DNA from: an uncultured Anaerovibrio sp.
GTDB taxonomy: Bacteria > Bacillota > Negativicutes > Selenomonadales > Selenomonadaceae
Assembly (NCBI GenBank): GCA_934196075.1
Contig: CAKPVW010000002.1
Location: 36,633-100,632 of the forward strand
Direction of reading: 5' to 3'
Length of the DNA stretch: 64,000 bases
The notes under the pieces were generated by a model. That model searched no databases. It was not told where the DNA came from and worked only from the letters and a program-made list of their open reading frames with translations. The translations under genes were made by a program, and so were the position numbers. Shown here in pieces: positions 33,951 to 44,158 of the stretch (its first letter is position 1; the number at the start of each line of letters is the position of its first letter).

Positions 33951-36290
33951 ATGGATAAAAAAGAGTATGAAAATAAAATAAAATACATACAAGAACTGCT
34001 TCAAAAAGGAAAGATAGAAGAGGCAAAAAAAGAGATATATGGATTGAAAAATATATATCCATATTCATTGAAATATATTTGTGAAAATGTTGAAGTAATG
34101 CTCAAGGACGGAAAAGACAAGGCGTATTGTCGCACTATTTTGGATAATATATGTCAGGAATATTATGTTTGTGATGAGCTGATAGATATATTTCATTTAA
34201 AGAAAGAGCTTTATGCACCAGACAGTATAGAATATAAATTGTGTGATTTTTCAGAGAAGCTGTATGCAGATCCAAATCACTGTGATATATACTGGCAGGA
34301 TTTAGATAACAAAAAAACAGCTTTTCTAGCATCAGGTATAGATGAAAAAAAAGCCATGTTAAAGGATTTAGCAGAAGCATATTATGTGGTACGTAATATG
34401 AATATGTATGTCGTTCTTATATTGGCATGGTGTTATTGTCATAGCAAAATGTCTGATTGTGAACAATATATTCATGAAGATGCTGGGCAGGCATTTTATG
34501 GTTTTTATAACGTAAATTTAGGTTATTTGGTGGATTTGCTGAGGGATGAGGATTCTTTTACTTTTGTTTTGGTAGATGATATAGATACTGCCAGTCAAGA
34601 TATTGATATATTGGCAAATGTATTACAATTTATGGGAAATAGCTCTATCATTATCAGACAGCCATCACTAGAAAAAATTGCAGAAAATGAACACGTAGCA
34701 TATAGTATGCAGCAAGCTGGTATGGAAAATGGCAATATTGTAATACATCCAGCTATAGATGATTGTAATGATAAAGGCTTATACTGGTCCCGTGTATCAG
34801 ATATTATACAATTTCTAGCAGAAAATCTGGAAGAAAAAACCGCCTTGACAGTATTGGCAGTCGATGATGTTATGGATGAACTACATGAGGTAAAGAAGCA
34901 CGCCAAGCATTTGCAACGTCTATCAGAGCGTAGACCAGAGCAGTTTTCTTATAGCATGTCCTTTGCTTGGGCAGGAGATTACTGTAAATATATGAGCTAT
35001 ATATATGGTTTTTCCGTTAGAGAAAGAATAGAAAAGCCAGCAGAATGTGATGTATCTATAGTTATTCCAGTGCGTAATTCGGCAGATACTCTGCGTTATA
35101 CCTTGCAAACCTGTTTAAACCAGCAAACAAATGCTAATTATGAAATAGTTTTAAGTGATAATTCTGATGAAGGCAATACTGAAGTATATGATTTGTATAG
35201 AGAAATAGCGGATGAACGTATAAAATATTACCATACACCGTTTGTTCTGGATTTAACAAAAAGTTTTGAATTTGCTTATTTACATGCTAGGGGTGAATTT
35301 ATTGCTTCGATAGGAGCAGACGATGGGATGTATACTTGGGCAATTCAGTTTATGAAGGACTCACAGTCATGTATGAAGGAAAATAATATTTTATATTGGG
35401 ATAGAGATTTTTATGCATGGCCTCAATTTTCAGCAGAACAGGAAAATATGTTAGCGTTTAAGATGCTTGACAATACTGATTCTTTTATGTTGGGAAAGTA
35501 TATTTTAAGGGATAACTTTTATGAAATTATAGATAATTTAAAACATGTCTTATATGGATTGCCGACATGTTATATAAATTCTGGCTTTAAAAGGAAATTT
35601 TTTCAGGAATTATTAGCATGTACAGGAAGATTGTGGGATGGCTCTAATCAAGATCTTTCTACAAGCGCAATGATTATGTCTAATAATAGATTTTGTTACC
35701 ATTTAGATATACCACTGACTATCGCGGGGATGTCAGGACATTCATTGGGTGCACTTACTGGCGGGGTAGATAATTATTTTGATGATTTGGTAAAAAAAAT
35801 AAACAAATACAGTAGACCGCTGTATCGCCAAAAAGGAGAATATGCAGCAAGAAAAGTAGAATACTTGTTGCCGTTTTTTAGCGGGCCGATATCAGATGTT
35901 GTGAGTTTTTGTCGTCAAATTATGAGAAGACAAGATTTTGGTATGGTGCCTAATGCAGAGATAAAAGTAAATGATAGGAAAAAATTAATCATGATGGCAT
36001 TAAATTACACCTCTGTAAAGGATATGTTTTTTTATTCGCGCTTATATAATACATATTATACTCTTGGCCTAGAAAATAATGCGGCTATTCATTCAGAACT
36101 TAATAACGATACAATCAATTTTGAATTACGGGAAGTTTTAGATAATGGCAAGAAAAAAACATTATATCAAACTAGATTTGATAAAGATGCTTGTAGTTTA
36201 TGTGTAGATGCATCGAATTTTGGCATTAAAAATATAAAAGATGCAGTAGATTTTATTAGCAATATGCTTAACATATCTGTTAATTATTGA
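33951..36290 (+). CDS. Large glycosyltransferase with N-terminal helical domain
   Basis: About 779 aa. The first 100 residues are helical and TPR-like (YIQELLQKGKIEEAKKEIYGL). A middle region of unknown type (about 110-355) follows, then a family 2 GT-A domain from about residue 365 (SIVIPVRNSADTLRYTLQTCLNQQ, SDNSDEGNTEVYDLY, RGEFIASIGADDGMY with the metal-binding DD). A C-terminal region of about 230 residues is unassigned. It is AT-rich compared with the pse genes. It is expressed from a sigma-28-like promoter through leader copy 2, so it is a strong candidate for a flagellin glycosyltransferase. ATG 33951 is taken; TTG 33948 is also possible after GGGAAGG. Confidence 0.75.
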   Translation: MDKKEYENKIKYIQELLQKGKIEEAKKEIYGLKNIYPYSLKYICENVEVMLKDGKDKAYCRTILDNICQEYYVCDELIDIFHLKKELYAPDSIEYKLCDFSEKLYADPNHCDIYWQDLDNKKTAFLASGIDEKKAMLKDLAEAYYVVRNMNMYVVLILAWCYCHSKMSDCEQYIHEDAGQAFYGFYNVNLGYLVDLLRDEDSFTFVLVDDIDTASQDIDILANVLQFMGNSSIIIRQPSLEKIAENEHVAYSMQQAGMENGNIVIHPAIDDCNDKGLYWSRVSDIIQFLAENLEEKTALTVLAVDDVMDELHEVKKHAKHLQRLSERRPEQFSYSMSFAWAGDYCKYMSYIYGFSVRERIEKPAECDVSIVIPVRNSADTLRYTLQTCLNQQTNANYEIVLSDNSDEGNTEVYDLYREIADERIKYYHTPFVLDLTKSFEFAYLHARGEFIASIGADDGMYTWAIQFMKDSQSCMKENNILYWDRDFYAWPQFSAEQENMLAFKMLDNTDSFMLGKYILRDNFYEIIDNLKHVLYGLPTCYINSGFKRKFFQELLACTGRLWDGSNQDLSTSAMIMSNNRFCYHLDIPLTIAGMSGHSLGALTGGVDNYFDDLVKKINKYSRPLYRQKGEYAARKVEYLLPFFSGPISDVVSFCRQIMRRQDFGMVPNAEIKVNDRKKLIMMALNYTSVKDMFFYSRLYNTYYTLGLENNAAIHSELNNDTINFELREVLDNGKKKTLYQTRFDKDACSLCVDASNFGIKNIKDAVDFISNMLNISVNY

Positions 36291-36315
36291 GTTTTTAGAA
36301 AAAGGCAGTGGTAGA

Positions 36316-37311
36316 ATGTTTAACAATAAAGCAATATTAATCACCGGTGGTACTGGTTCTTTTGGCAACAAAATGAGCAAATATCTCCTTGATAACTACG
36401 ATGTGAGAAAGATAGTTATCTATTCTCGTGATGAGTTTAAGCAGTGGCAGATGGCAGAGCGATTAAAGGATTATGCGGATAAGCTGCGCTTCTACATTGG
36501 GGATGTGCGGGATGCCCAGCGTCTCCATAGGGCTTTCCATGAGATTGATTACGTCATACATGCAGCAGCGCTGAAGCAGGTGCCTGCCTGTGAGTACAAT
36601 CCCAGTGAAGCGGTAAAAACCAATATTAATGGTGCCCAGAATGTTATAGACGCAGCCATTGATTGCGGTGTAAAGAAGGTGGTAGCTCTGTCCACAGACA
36701 AGGCAGTAAACCCAGTGAACCTCTATGGAGCTACCAAAATGGCCTCAGATAAGCTGTTTATTGCGGCTAATGCTTATGCCCGGGGGCGGGAGACTTCCTT
36801 TGCTGTAGTGCGTTATGGCAATGTAGCTGGCAGCCGTGGTTCTGTAATTCCTTTTTTCCGCAGTCAGTTGGCAAAGGGGGTAGAGGAACTGCCTATTACA
36901 GACTTTCGCATGACCAGATTCTGGATTAGCCTAGAGGAAGGCGTGCAGCTGGTGGTTAAGGCTTTTGAGGAAAGTATTGGTGGCGAAACCTATATCTCTA
37001 AAATACCATCCTTCAAGATAACGGATTTGGCCAAGGCTATGGGTGGAGATAATATCAAGTTGAAGGAAGTCGGCATTCGTGATGGCGAAAAGCTGGATGA
37101 GTGCATGATAACCAAAACGGATGCCCAGCATACTTATGAATATGATAAGCATTATATTATCTATCCTCACGATTATTGGTGGAATTCAGAAGTAAATAAT
37201 CAGCGGGTTATTACGGGTAAGTCAGTACCAGATGGTTTTGAATACGATTCAGGCAAGAATACAGAATGGCTGTCAGTTGAGGATTTGCGGGAATTATTGA
37301 AGAATTATTAA
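36316..37311 (+). CDS. pseB: UDP-GlcNAc 4,6-dehydratase (inverting), PseB
   Basis: A 331-aa extended SDR. The NAD motif ITGGTGSFGNK is at the N-terminus, with YSRDEFKQWQMAERL, HAAALKQVPACEYNP and the YGATKMASDK catalytic YxxxK, all typical of PseB/FlaA1. It converts UDP-GlcNAc to UDP-2-acetamido-2,6-dideoxy-L-arabino-hexos-4-ulose, the first step to pseudaminic acid. pseC follows after 12 bases. Confidence 0.95.
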   Translation: MFNNKAILITGGTGSFGNKMSKYLLDNYDVRKIVIYSRDEFKQWQMAERLKDYADKLRFYIGDVRDAQRLHRAFHEIDYVIHAAALKQVPACEYNPSEAVKTNINGAQNVIDAAIDCGVKKVVALSTDKAVNPVNLYGATKMASDKLFIAANAYARGRETSFAVVRYGNVAGSRGSVIPFFRSQLAKGVEELPITDFRMTRFWISLEEGVQLVVKAFEESIGGETYISKIPSFKITDLAKAMGGDNIKLKEVGIRDGEKLDECMITKTDAQHTYEYDKHYIIYPHDYWWNSEVNNQRVITGKSVPDGFEYDSGKNTEWLSVEDLRELLKNY

Positions 37312-37323
37312 GAGGCACAGAAT

Positions 37324-38475
37324 ATGATTTATTATGGACATCAGCATATTACGGAAAAGGATATACAGGCCGTAGAAAGGGGATTGCATTCTGATTGGCT
37401 TACCCAAGGCCCGGCTATTGAAGCCTTTGAGAAAAAAGTAGCAAATTATTGTGGGGCAAAATATGCTGTGGCAGTGACCAATGCCACCTCCGCTTTGCAT
37501 ATTGCCTGTAAGGCTGCTGGCTTAGGTGAGGGTGATGTTTTGTGGACTAGTCCGATTACTTTTACGGCTTCTGCAAATTGTGGGCGATATTGTGGTGCTG
37601 ATGTGGATTTTGTAGATATAGATGATAAAACCTACAATATGAGTGTGGCAGAGCTTAGGCATAAACTGGAAGCAGCAGTAAAAAAACCAAAGGTTGTTAT
37701 TCCCGTCCATTTAGCGGGGCAGTCCTGTGATATGGAGGCCATCAAGGTATTAGCTGATGAATATGGCTTTGAAATAATAGAGGATGCTTCTCATGCTACT
37801 GGAGCTGATTATAAGAACACTAAGGTTGGATCCTGTCGTTATTCTGATATGACGGTTTTCAGCTTTCACCCAGTAAAAATAGTTACTACCGGTGAGGGCG
37901 GCATTGTCCTAACTAATAATAAAGAATTATATGAAAAACTGAAGCTTTATCGCAGTCATGGCATTACCAGAGAAGGTGATTTAATGACTCAGGAAGCAGA
38001 TGGTCCTTGGTACTATCAGCAGATAGAATTGGGCTTCAATTATCGTATGACGGATATACAGGCGGCTTTGGGATGCAGTCAAATGGATTCCTTGGATGAG
38101 TTTGTGGCCAGACGAAGATATTTGGTTAAGCGTTACAATGAGAAGCTGAAGAATTTGCCTCTTAGAACACCTTATCAAGATGAAGCTACAAATCCTTCCT
38201 GGCACATCTATATAATTAGGGTAGATTTTACCAAAGTGAAATTAAGCAAAAAAGAAATTTTTGCTCGTATGAGGGATAGAGGTATTGCTCTAAATCTACA
38301 TTATATTCCAGTTCACACTCAGCCATATTATCAAAAATTGGGCTTTAAAAAGGGTGATTTTCCTGTTAGTGAAAAATATTATGAGGAAGCTATTACCTTG
38401 CCTTTGTACTACGATTTGACAGATGAACAGCAGGATGAAGTGATTAAGGCATTGAAAGAGGTATTGGCAGAATAA
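37324..38475 (+). CDS. pseC: UDP-4-amino-4,6-dideoxy-N-acetyl-beta-L-altrosamine transaminase, PseC
   Basis: A 383-aa DegT/DnrJ/EryC1 aminotransferase. The PLP lysine is in SFHPVKIVTTGEGG; the N-terminus (YYGHQHITEKDIQAVERGLHSDWLTQGP) and FNYRMTDIQAALG are typical of PseC. It aminates C4 of the PseB product with glutamate as donor. SD AAGAGG. It is in one operon with pseB and the thiamine-diphosphate enzyme. Confidence 0.95.
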   Translation: MIYYGHQHITEKDIQAVERGLHSDWLTQGPAIEAFEKKVANYCGAKYAVAVTNATSALHIACKAAGLGEGDVLWTSPITFTASANCGRYCGADVDFVDIDDKTYNMSVAELRHKLEAAVKKPKVVIPVHLAGQSCDMEAIKVLADEYGFEIIEDASHATGADYKNTKVGSCRYSDMTVFSFHPVKIVTTGEGGIVLTNNKELYEKLKLYRSHGITREGDLMTQEADGPWYYQQIELGFNYRMTDIQAALGCSQMDSLDEFVARRRYLVKRYNEKLKNLPLRTPYQDEATNPSWHIYIIRVDFTKVKLSKKEIFARMRDRGIALNLHYIPVHTQPYYQKLGFKKGDFPVSEKYYEEAITLPLYYDLTDEQQDEVIKALKEVLAE

Positions 38476-38494
38476 TTGATAGGCGGTAGATACA

Positions 38495-40285
38495 ATGAAG
38501 TTATCTGATTATGTAGTAAATTTTTTGGAGCAGAAAAAGTTAAAGGATGTATTCCTTTTGTCCGGCGGTGGTATTATGCATCTGCTGGATTCTCTGGCCA
38601 AAAATAACAATATAAATAAATATTATAATCTCCATGAGCAGGCTTCTGGGTTTGCGGCAGATGGCTATGCTCAATACGGAAATAAATTAGGGGTGGTTTT
38701 TGCTACTACTGGCCCAGGAGCAACCAACGTAGTTACCTCTCTAGCCTCGGCTTATATAGATTCAACCCCTATGCTGGTTATCTCTGGGCAGGTTAAGAGA
38801 GAAACTATTACCAAGGTGCCGGAGGTTCGACAGACTGGTGCACAGGAGGTAGGAATTATTCCCATAGTATCATCAGTGACTAAATATGCCGTCACCGTTA
38901 TGGAACCAAATGATATAAGATATATTTTGGAAAAAGCTGTATATATGGCCACCAGTGGTCGTCCGGGAACAACCTGGGTGGATATTCCTTTGGATGTGCA
39001 GTCTACTGAAATTGAGCCAGAGAAATTGAGGGGCTTTGAACCACAGGAAAAATCTGCGAAAATTGCTGAGGCTGATTTGGCGGATATTTATAAGTTGCTA
39101 TCAGAGGCTGAGCGACCTTGCATATTGGCTGGTACAGGTGTGATGCTGGCAGGAGCCAGAGATGAATTTACCAAGATGGTAAATATGCTGCAAATACCGG
39201 TTGTTACCTCCAGACGCGCCCGCCGCTTATTCCACAAGGACAATGACCGCTATTATTACGGCAGTGCGGGTATGGTGGCACCACGTTTTGCTAATTATGT
39301 TTTGCAAAATTCAGATTGCCTTTTGGTAATTGGCAGTGGTTTGCGATATTATCTCACAGCATATAATGAGGAAAATTTTGCCCCTAATGCCAAAAAGATT
39401 ATGGTTAATATTCATCAGGCAGAAATGGCTAAGCTGCATATGAATGTAAATAAGGCATTGGTGGCAGATGCAGGAGACTTTATCAGATGCTTTGGAAAAT
39501 ATTGCCAGAAGAATACTATACCAAAGCGTGATAATTGGATAGATTATTGTGATAGTATGAGGGATAAATATCCAGCTATCAAGGAAATAATTTCTCATGA
39601 TGATGGTTTGACAGATGGTTACATAGTTAGTAAATATATTAATCAATATGCCAAGGCAGATGATGTATTTGTCGCTTCTCCCTCAGCCTTTGCCTATGGT
39701 TATAATATTTATGATTTGCATGACCAGCAGGATTATATTGTGCCAGTAGGGTTGGGCAGTATGGGGACAGGCTTGCCTTGTGCCATAGGAGCCTGCATTG
39801 CCTCTGGCAAAAAGCGTACCATTATTGGCGAAGGTGATGGCAGTTTACAGCATAATATACAGGAATTGGCATTGCTTAGAGAATATAATCTGCCTATCAA
39901 GGTGTTTATAGACAATAACAATGGCTATAGACAGATTTATACTATGCAGCAGACTCATTTTCAAGGGCGGTTGGCTGGCTGTACACCGGAAAGCGGTGTA
40001 GGAATGCCAAATTTGCAGAAAATTGCTGAAGCCTATGGGCTGAAGTACTACTGCATTGACAATGATGTTGACACAGAGGAGATTGTCAGAGAAGTATTGT
40101 CTGATGATGAGCCAGCCATCGTAGAAATGATCAGCTCGCCAGCAGCAGAGTTTGTGCCAATCATTAAAAGCCGAATGGGAAAAGATGGTAAAATGATTTC
40201 CGCCAAGTTGGAGGATTTATATCCGTTTTTGCCTGAGGAAGAGCAGAAGGGCAATATGATTTGCAGTGGGAAGGTTGATAAATAA
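38495..40285 (+). CDS. Thiamine-diphosphate-dependent acetolactate-synthase-like enzyme
   Basis: A 596-aa ThDP enzyme of the acetohydroxyacid-synthase fold. The catalytic Glu is in NLHEQASGFAADGYAQYG; the middle FAD-like domain runs about 190-340; the ThDP motif is GEGDGSLQHNIQELALLREY ending in NNNGY. A metabolic AHAS would be near ilvN or ilvC; here it is inside a sugar island. Family members such as YerE transfer a two-carbon unit from pyruvate onto a CDP-3,6-dideoxy-4-ketohexose to make a branched sugar. The CDP-hexose genes in this island fit that. This substrate is inference. Confidence 0.8.
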   Translation: MKLSDYVVNFLEQKKLKDVFLLSGGGIMHLLDSLAKNNNINKYYNLHEQASGFAADGYAQYGNKLGVVFATTGPGATNVVTSLASAYIDSTPMLVISGQVKRETITKVPEVRQTGAQEVGIIPIVSSVTKYAVTVMEPNDIRYILEKAVYMATSGRPGTTWVDIPLDVQSTEIEPEKLRGFEPQEKSAKIAEADLADIYKLLSEAERPCILAGTGVMLAGARDEFTKMVNMLQIPVVTSRRARRLFHKDNDRYYYGSAGMVAPRFANYVLQNSDCLLVIGSGLRYYLTAYNEENFAPNAKKIMVNIHQAEMAKLHMNVNKALVADAGDFIRCFGKYCQKNTIPKRDNWIDYCDSMRDKYPAIKEIISHDDGLTDGYIVSKYINQYAKADDVFVASPSAFAYGYNIYDLHDQQDYIVPVGLGSMGTGLPCAIGACIASGKKRTIIGEGDGSLQHNIQELALLREYNLPIKVFIDNNNGYRQIYTMQQTHFQGRLAGCTPESGVGMPNLQKIAEAYGLKYYCIDNDVDTEEIVREVLSDDEPAIVEMISSPAAEFVPIIKSRMGKDGKMISAKLEDLYPFLPEEEQKGNMICSGKVDK

Positions 40286-40286
40286 A

Positions 40287-41396
40287 ATGGATTTTGAATC
40301 ATTAGCTAAAATAACACAAGAAAATTTATATGAAAAATTTTTGAGTAAATACAATCATAATAAGGAACAGAAAATAATTATCTTTGGTGCTGGAGATCAA
40401 GGGATGCTTACAGCAGCGTTATTAAAAGAAAATGGCATACCTATATGGAGATTTTGTGATAATAATCCGGATTTACGAGGTCAGACTGTAAAAAATATCG
40501 AGGTCATATTGCCAGAGGATTTGTTATCTCTTGATAGAGAATATATCATTATTAATAATGACAGCTATAGAATAGAAAAAAGGAATCAACTGTTGGCAAT
40601 AGGTATTCCAGAAGATAATATATATACTTTTGATGTGTTTAATCCCTTATTTAAGGGGCTTACCAGAAAATATGTGGAGGATCATTATCAGGAATTTGCC
40701 AATACCTATGCCTTGTTAGACGATATTCAGTCTCGCAGCACATATATAAATTACTTAAAGGGGGTATATACAGGCAATTTGGATTATTATGAGAAGGTTG
40801 TTAGTAAAGAGGAGTATTTTCCAGAGGATATAGCACCTAAGAGTAAAAATCATGTGTTTTTGGACGTAGGAGCCTATAATGGAAATACTATTGAGGATTT
40901 TATAGAGTTTGCAGGTTCCTATGAAAAAATATATGCCTTTGAGCCATTTGCCAGCTCTGCAGAAATTATCAAGACTAAAGATTTTGCCAATACTGAGGTT
41001 ATTACAGCAGCAGCATCAGACTACACTGGGAAAAAGGATTTCTACTGTAATAACTATGGCAGTTTAACCATGGTTACCACTATTCTGGAGGAAGGTGCTA
41101 ATCACGAAAAAGTAACATTAGATACTGTTGCTATTGATGATGTCCTAAAGGGACGAAAAGCCACCTTTATAAAAATGGATATAGAGGGCAGTGAACTGGA
41201 GGCTTTGCATGGAGCAGAGAAAACCATCAAAGAATATAAGCCTTTTTTGGCGATCTGCGTATACCACAAAAAGGAGGATTTGATAACAATACCATCATAT
41301 ATAAAAAGTATAGTGCCGGAGTATAAGATGTATTTGCGACTTTGCTCAAGAACAGCATCAGACCTAGTGCTGTTTTGCAAAGCTGATGATAAATAA
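40287..41396 (+). CDS. FkbM-family SAM-dependent methyltransferase
   Basis: About 369 aa. The N-terminal half has a Rossmann-like entry (KIIIFGAGDQGMLTAALL) resembling sugar-nucleotide or CoA-ligase-like modules. The C-terminal half is an FkbM methyltransferase: VFLDVGAYNGNTIEDFI (motif I), IYAFEPF and KMDIEGSELEALHGAEKTI. It probably O-methylates a hydroxyl of a glycan residue. It follows the ThDP gene without a gap; the GTG at 40266 is in frame but ATG 40287 is preferred. Confidence 0.82.
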   Translation: MDFESLAKITQENLYEKFLSKYNHNKEQKIIIFGAGDQGMLTAALLKENGIPIWRFCDNNPDLRGQTVKNIEVILPEDLLSLDREYIIINNDSYRIEKRNQLLAIGIPEDNIYTFDVFNPLFKGLTRKYVEDHYQEFANTYALLDDIQSRSTYINYLKGVYTGNLDYYEKVVSKEEYFPEDIAPKSKNHVFLDVGAYNGNTIEDFIEFAGSYEKIYAFEPFASSAEIIKTKDFANTEVITAAASDYTGKKDFYCNNYGSLTMVTTILEEGANHEKVTLDTVAIDDVLKGRKATFIKMDIEGSELEALHGAEKTIKEYKPFLAICVYHKKEDLITIPSYIKSIVPEYKMYLRLCSRTASDLVLFCKADDK

Positions 41397-41410
41397 AGGG
41401 GAGTTTTATA

Positions 41411-42439
41411 ATGAAAGCAAAATTTGAACCAGTATTTAACCATAAAAGACAGCCATTGTATGAAGTTTTGCCGTTGGATACCCCAATGTCATTTGGTATA
41501 GGGGTATCTCAGACATGTAATATACAGTGTGAATACTGTCTCCATTCACTGTCTACTGAGGAGCTAAGGGAGAAAAATTTCATTTGCAAAAATATGGATT
41601 GGGATATGTTCTTGAATATAGTTGAACAATTAAAAGCATTTCCGCAAAAGATAAAATCTATAACTGTTGGTGGTCAGGGAGAACCATTGTGCAATCCCAA
41701 TATGGCCAAAATGATTAAGACTTTGAAGGAAGCTGATGTGGCAGATGATGTGTCATTTATAACCAATGCCCTGCTTTTTACTCATAAACGTGTGGAAGAA
41801 GTAATTGATGCTGGTGTCGATAGAATATTTATTTCCTTGCAGGGCATGAATTCAAAAAAATACAAGGAGGTTTGTGGTAGAGAAATTGATTTTGAGTCTT
41901 TTTATGATGTGCTGAAATATCTATACGAATATAGTAGGAATAAATGTAAAATTAATATTAAGATTGCAGATGTTGCTTTGGAAGAAGGAGATAGAGAAAG
42001 GTTTCTTGCTAGGTTTGGAAATATTTGCGATAAAATTCACGTAGAAACAATCAAGCCACTTTACGCAGATGTAGATTATACGAATATATTGGGAAAAAAT
42101 ATTACAGATATGACAACAACCCGTTTTGGCAGGGCCCATAAAAAGCAAAAGGCTTGCTATCTTTCCTTTTATATGATGTGTGTGAATCCGTTAGGGGAAA
42201 TCAGACCTTGCGGAGCACCATTCCAAGGCTGTGAAGGCTTGGGTAATATTGAGGACACTACCTTGGTGGAGGCATGGAATAGCGATGTACGACGGGAATT
42301 TTTGCTGAATATGCTCAAGGGAAATCGTTGTCAAAATGATGTGTGTAAGGATTGTGATTATCCCAATGATGTGCCATCAGAAAATGATGAGATTGATCCA
42401 CATGCAGAAGAATTGATTCAGAAGTTTACAAAAGCATAA
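41411..42439 (+). CDS. Radical-SAM/SPASM enzyme (first of two paralogues)
   Basis: A 342-aa enzyme with the radical-SAM motif CNIQCEYC (about residues 37-44), GGQGEPL, and a C-terminal SPASM-type cysteine set (RPCGAPFQGCEGLGNI, CQNDVCKDCDYPND) for auxiliary iron-sulfur clusters. The substrate is unknown. A paralogue lies at 46084-47085 in the same island, so a sugar or glycan modification is likelier than peptide maturation. SD AGGGGAG. It lies between the FkbM and PseG genes. Confidence 0.85.
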   Translation: MKAKFEPVFNHKRQPLYEVLPLDTPMSFGIGVSQTCNIQCEYCLHSLSTEELREKNFICKNMDWDMFLNIVEQLKAFPQKIKSITVGGQGEPLCNPNMAKMIKTLKEADVADDVSFITNALLFTHKRVEEVIDAGVDRIFISLQGMNSKKYKEVCGREIDFESFYDVLKYLYEYSRNKCKINIKIADVALEEGDRERFLARFGNICDKIHVETIKPLYADVDYTNILGKNITDMTTTRFGRAHKKQKACYLSFYMMCVNPLGEIRPCGAPFQGCEGLGNIEDTTLVEAWNSDVRREFLLNMLKGNRCQNDVCKDCDYPNDVPSENDEIDPHAEELIQKFTKA

Positions 42440-42440
42440 G

Positions 42441-43457
42441 ATGGGAATAATGGTTTTTCGAGCAGATGCTTCTAGCTTGATTGGCAGTGGCCATGTTATG
42501 CGTTGTTTGACCTTGGCACAAAGACTGCACAAGGAGGAAAATGCCAAAGTAGTTTTCATTATGAGGAGGCTATCAGGCAATTTAATAGATCTGGTGCGAA
42601 AGCAAGGCTTTGATGTGCTAGTATTGCCACCAGCAGATCAGAACTATGAGCTGGGGGGCTATGGTCTTTGGCTGACAGTGCCTATGGAGGTAGATGCTCA
42701 GCAAACCATAGAGGTGTTACAGCATTATTTGCAAGAGCATTGCTGTGATGTTGCTGATAGACTAATTGTTGATAGCTATGCTTTGGACGAGCAGTGGGAG
42801 CAGATGTTGCGACCGTATAGCAGAGAAATCATGGTGATAGATGACTTGGCCAATCGTAGACATGATTGCGATATTTTGCTAGACCAAAATTTTTATTTAA
42901 ATAAGGATGTTCGCTATGTTGGACTGGTTCCAGAGCATTGCAAAATGCTTTTGGGACCGGACCATGCATTGCTTCGAGAGGAGTTTTATGAAGCAAAAAA
43001 GCATCTCCGCAAGCGTGATGGAAATATCAAAAACATCCTAGTGTTCTATGGTGGCAGTGATTTGACCAATGAAACAGAGAAGGCAATCAAAGCATTAGTC
43101 CAACTACATGATGAAGGCTATAATTTTACGGCAGATGTTATTACAGGTGTATCAAATTCTCGTAGAGAAAAAATAGAGAAGATATGTAGTAAATATCATT
43201 TTTTCCATTACTATTGCCAAGTCGGCAATATGGCAGAGTTTATGAACAAGGCAGATTTGATGCTGGGAGCAGGTGGATCCACCACATGGGAAAGGCTATA
43301 TATGGAGTTACCAGCCTTGGTAACTGCTGTAGCAGAAAATCAGATACAGGGATGTAGAGATTGCAGCCAGATTGGAATTATAGAGTATTTAGGTATTAAT
43401 GATGATGTTAATGTGAATATGATTGCAGAAGCCTTGCGTATAAAGCTAGATAACTAG
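42441..43457 (+). CDS. pseG: UDP-2,4-diacetamido-2,4,6-trideoxy-altropyranose hydrolase, PseG
   Basis: A 338-aa GT-B-fold hydrolase. The N-terminus FRADASSLIGSGHVMRCLTLAQRL with the catalytic His, then DDLANRRHDCDILLDQNF, LLGPDHALLREEF and LGAGGSTTWERLYMELPAL are PseG signatures. It removes UDP from the trideoxyhexose before PseI condenses it with PEP. It starts one base after the radical-SAM stop. Confidence 0.95.
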   Translation: MGIMVFRADASSLIGSGHVMRCLTLAQRLHKEENAKVVFIMRRLSGNLIDLVRKQGFDVLVLPPADQNYELGGYGLWLTVPMEVDAQQTIEVLQHYLQEHCCDVADRLIVDSYALDEQWEQMLRPYSREIMVIDDLANRRHDCDILLDQNFYLNKDVRYVGLVPEHCKMLLGPDHALLREEFYEAKKHLRKRDGNIKNILVFYGGSDLTNETEKAIKALVQLHDEGYNFTADVITGVSNSRREKIEKICSKYHFFHYYCQVGNMAEFMNKADLMLGAGGSTTWERLYMELPALVTAVAENQIQGCRDCSQIGIIEYLGINDDVNVNMIAEALRIKLDN

Positions 43458-43459
43458 TT

Positions 43460-44158
43460 TTGAAATGTGGTGATGTTTTGTCAGATGCCTTTAAATTACA
43501 GCCAATAATAAAATCGTCCAAATTATATAGAAAAATAAAAGGTGAGCCTTATGCTAGGGTGATATTTCTTACCAATAACTGTAATACATTGTCATTGTAT
43601 GAATGGATTTCAAACAGCACAGAATGTTTACTATATAGTGATAAGATTACAATTGATATATTGAATAATTATAAACCAAAGTTGATAGTAAGCTATAACT
43701 ATAAGCATATAATTACTCAGGATGTTATTGATTATATGAAAGGACAGTGTATAAATCTACATATATCCATGTTACCGTGGAATAGAGGCGCAGATCCAAA
43801 CTTTTGGAGTTTTGTAGATGATACGCCAAAGGGTGTGACTATTCATAGAATTGCTAGGGGATTAGATACTGGAGATATAATCTTTCAAAAAGAATTATTC
43901 TTTGATGAATCTCAAGAGACTTTTCTGAGTACATATCAGATTTTACAAAAAGAAATTGTTGATATGTTTAAGTCAAATTTTCAGACATTATTGAATGGTA
44001 ATTATGATGTAAAACAACAGTGTCAAATAGGCACATATCATAGAAGACAGGATATGCTGAATATTATCAATGATGTTGTTTTTAGCTGGGATATGAATAT
44101 AAAATATTTTAAGGAAAATTTGCAGGTGAGGAAAAATGAATTTTCAGCAGAGAAATAA
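43460..44158 (+). CDS. Formyltransferase-fold enzyme (methionyl-tRNA formyltransferase-like)
   Basis: Up to 232 aa. The formyltransferase core is visible: NLHISMLPWNRGADPNFWSFVDDTPKGVTIHRIARGLDTGDII, with the Asn and His expected for N10-formyl-tetrahydrofolate-dependent sugar formyltransferases. It sits between pseG and pseI, where an N-acyltransferase (PseH) is expected, so it may N-formylate the 4-amino group of the Pse precursor. The start is uncertain: TTG 43460 gives the longest form, while GTG 43559 gives a more usual N-terminus (VIFLTNN). The 3' end overlaps pseI by 23 bases. Confidence 0.78.
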   Translation: MKCGDVLSDAFKLQPIIKSSKLYRKIKGEPYARVIFLTNNCNTLSLYEWISNSTECLLYSDKITIDILNNYKPKLIVSYNYKHIITQDVIDYMKGQCINLHISMLPWNRGADPNFWSFVDDTPKGVTIHRIARGLDTGDIIFQKELFFDESQETFLSTYQILQKEIVDMFKSNFQTLLNGNYDVKQQCQIGTYHRRQDMLNIINDVVFSWDMNIKYFKENLQVRKNEFSAEK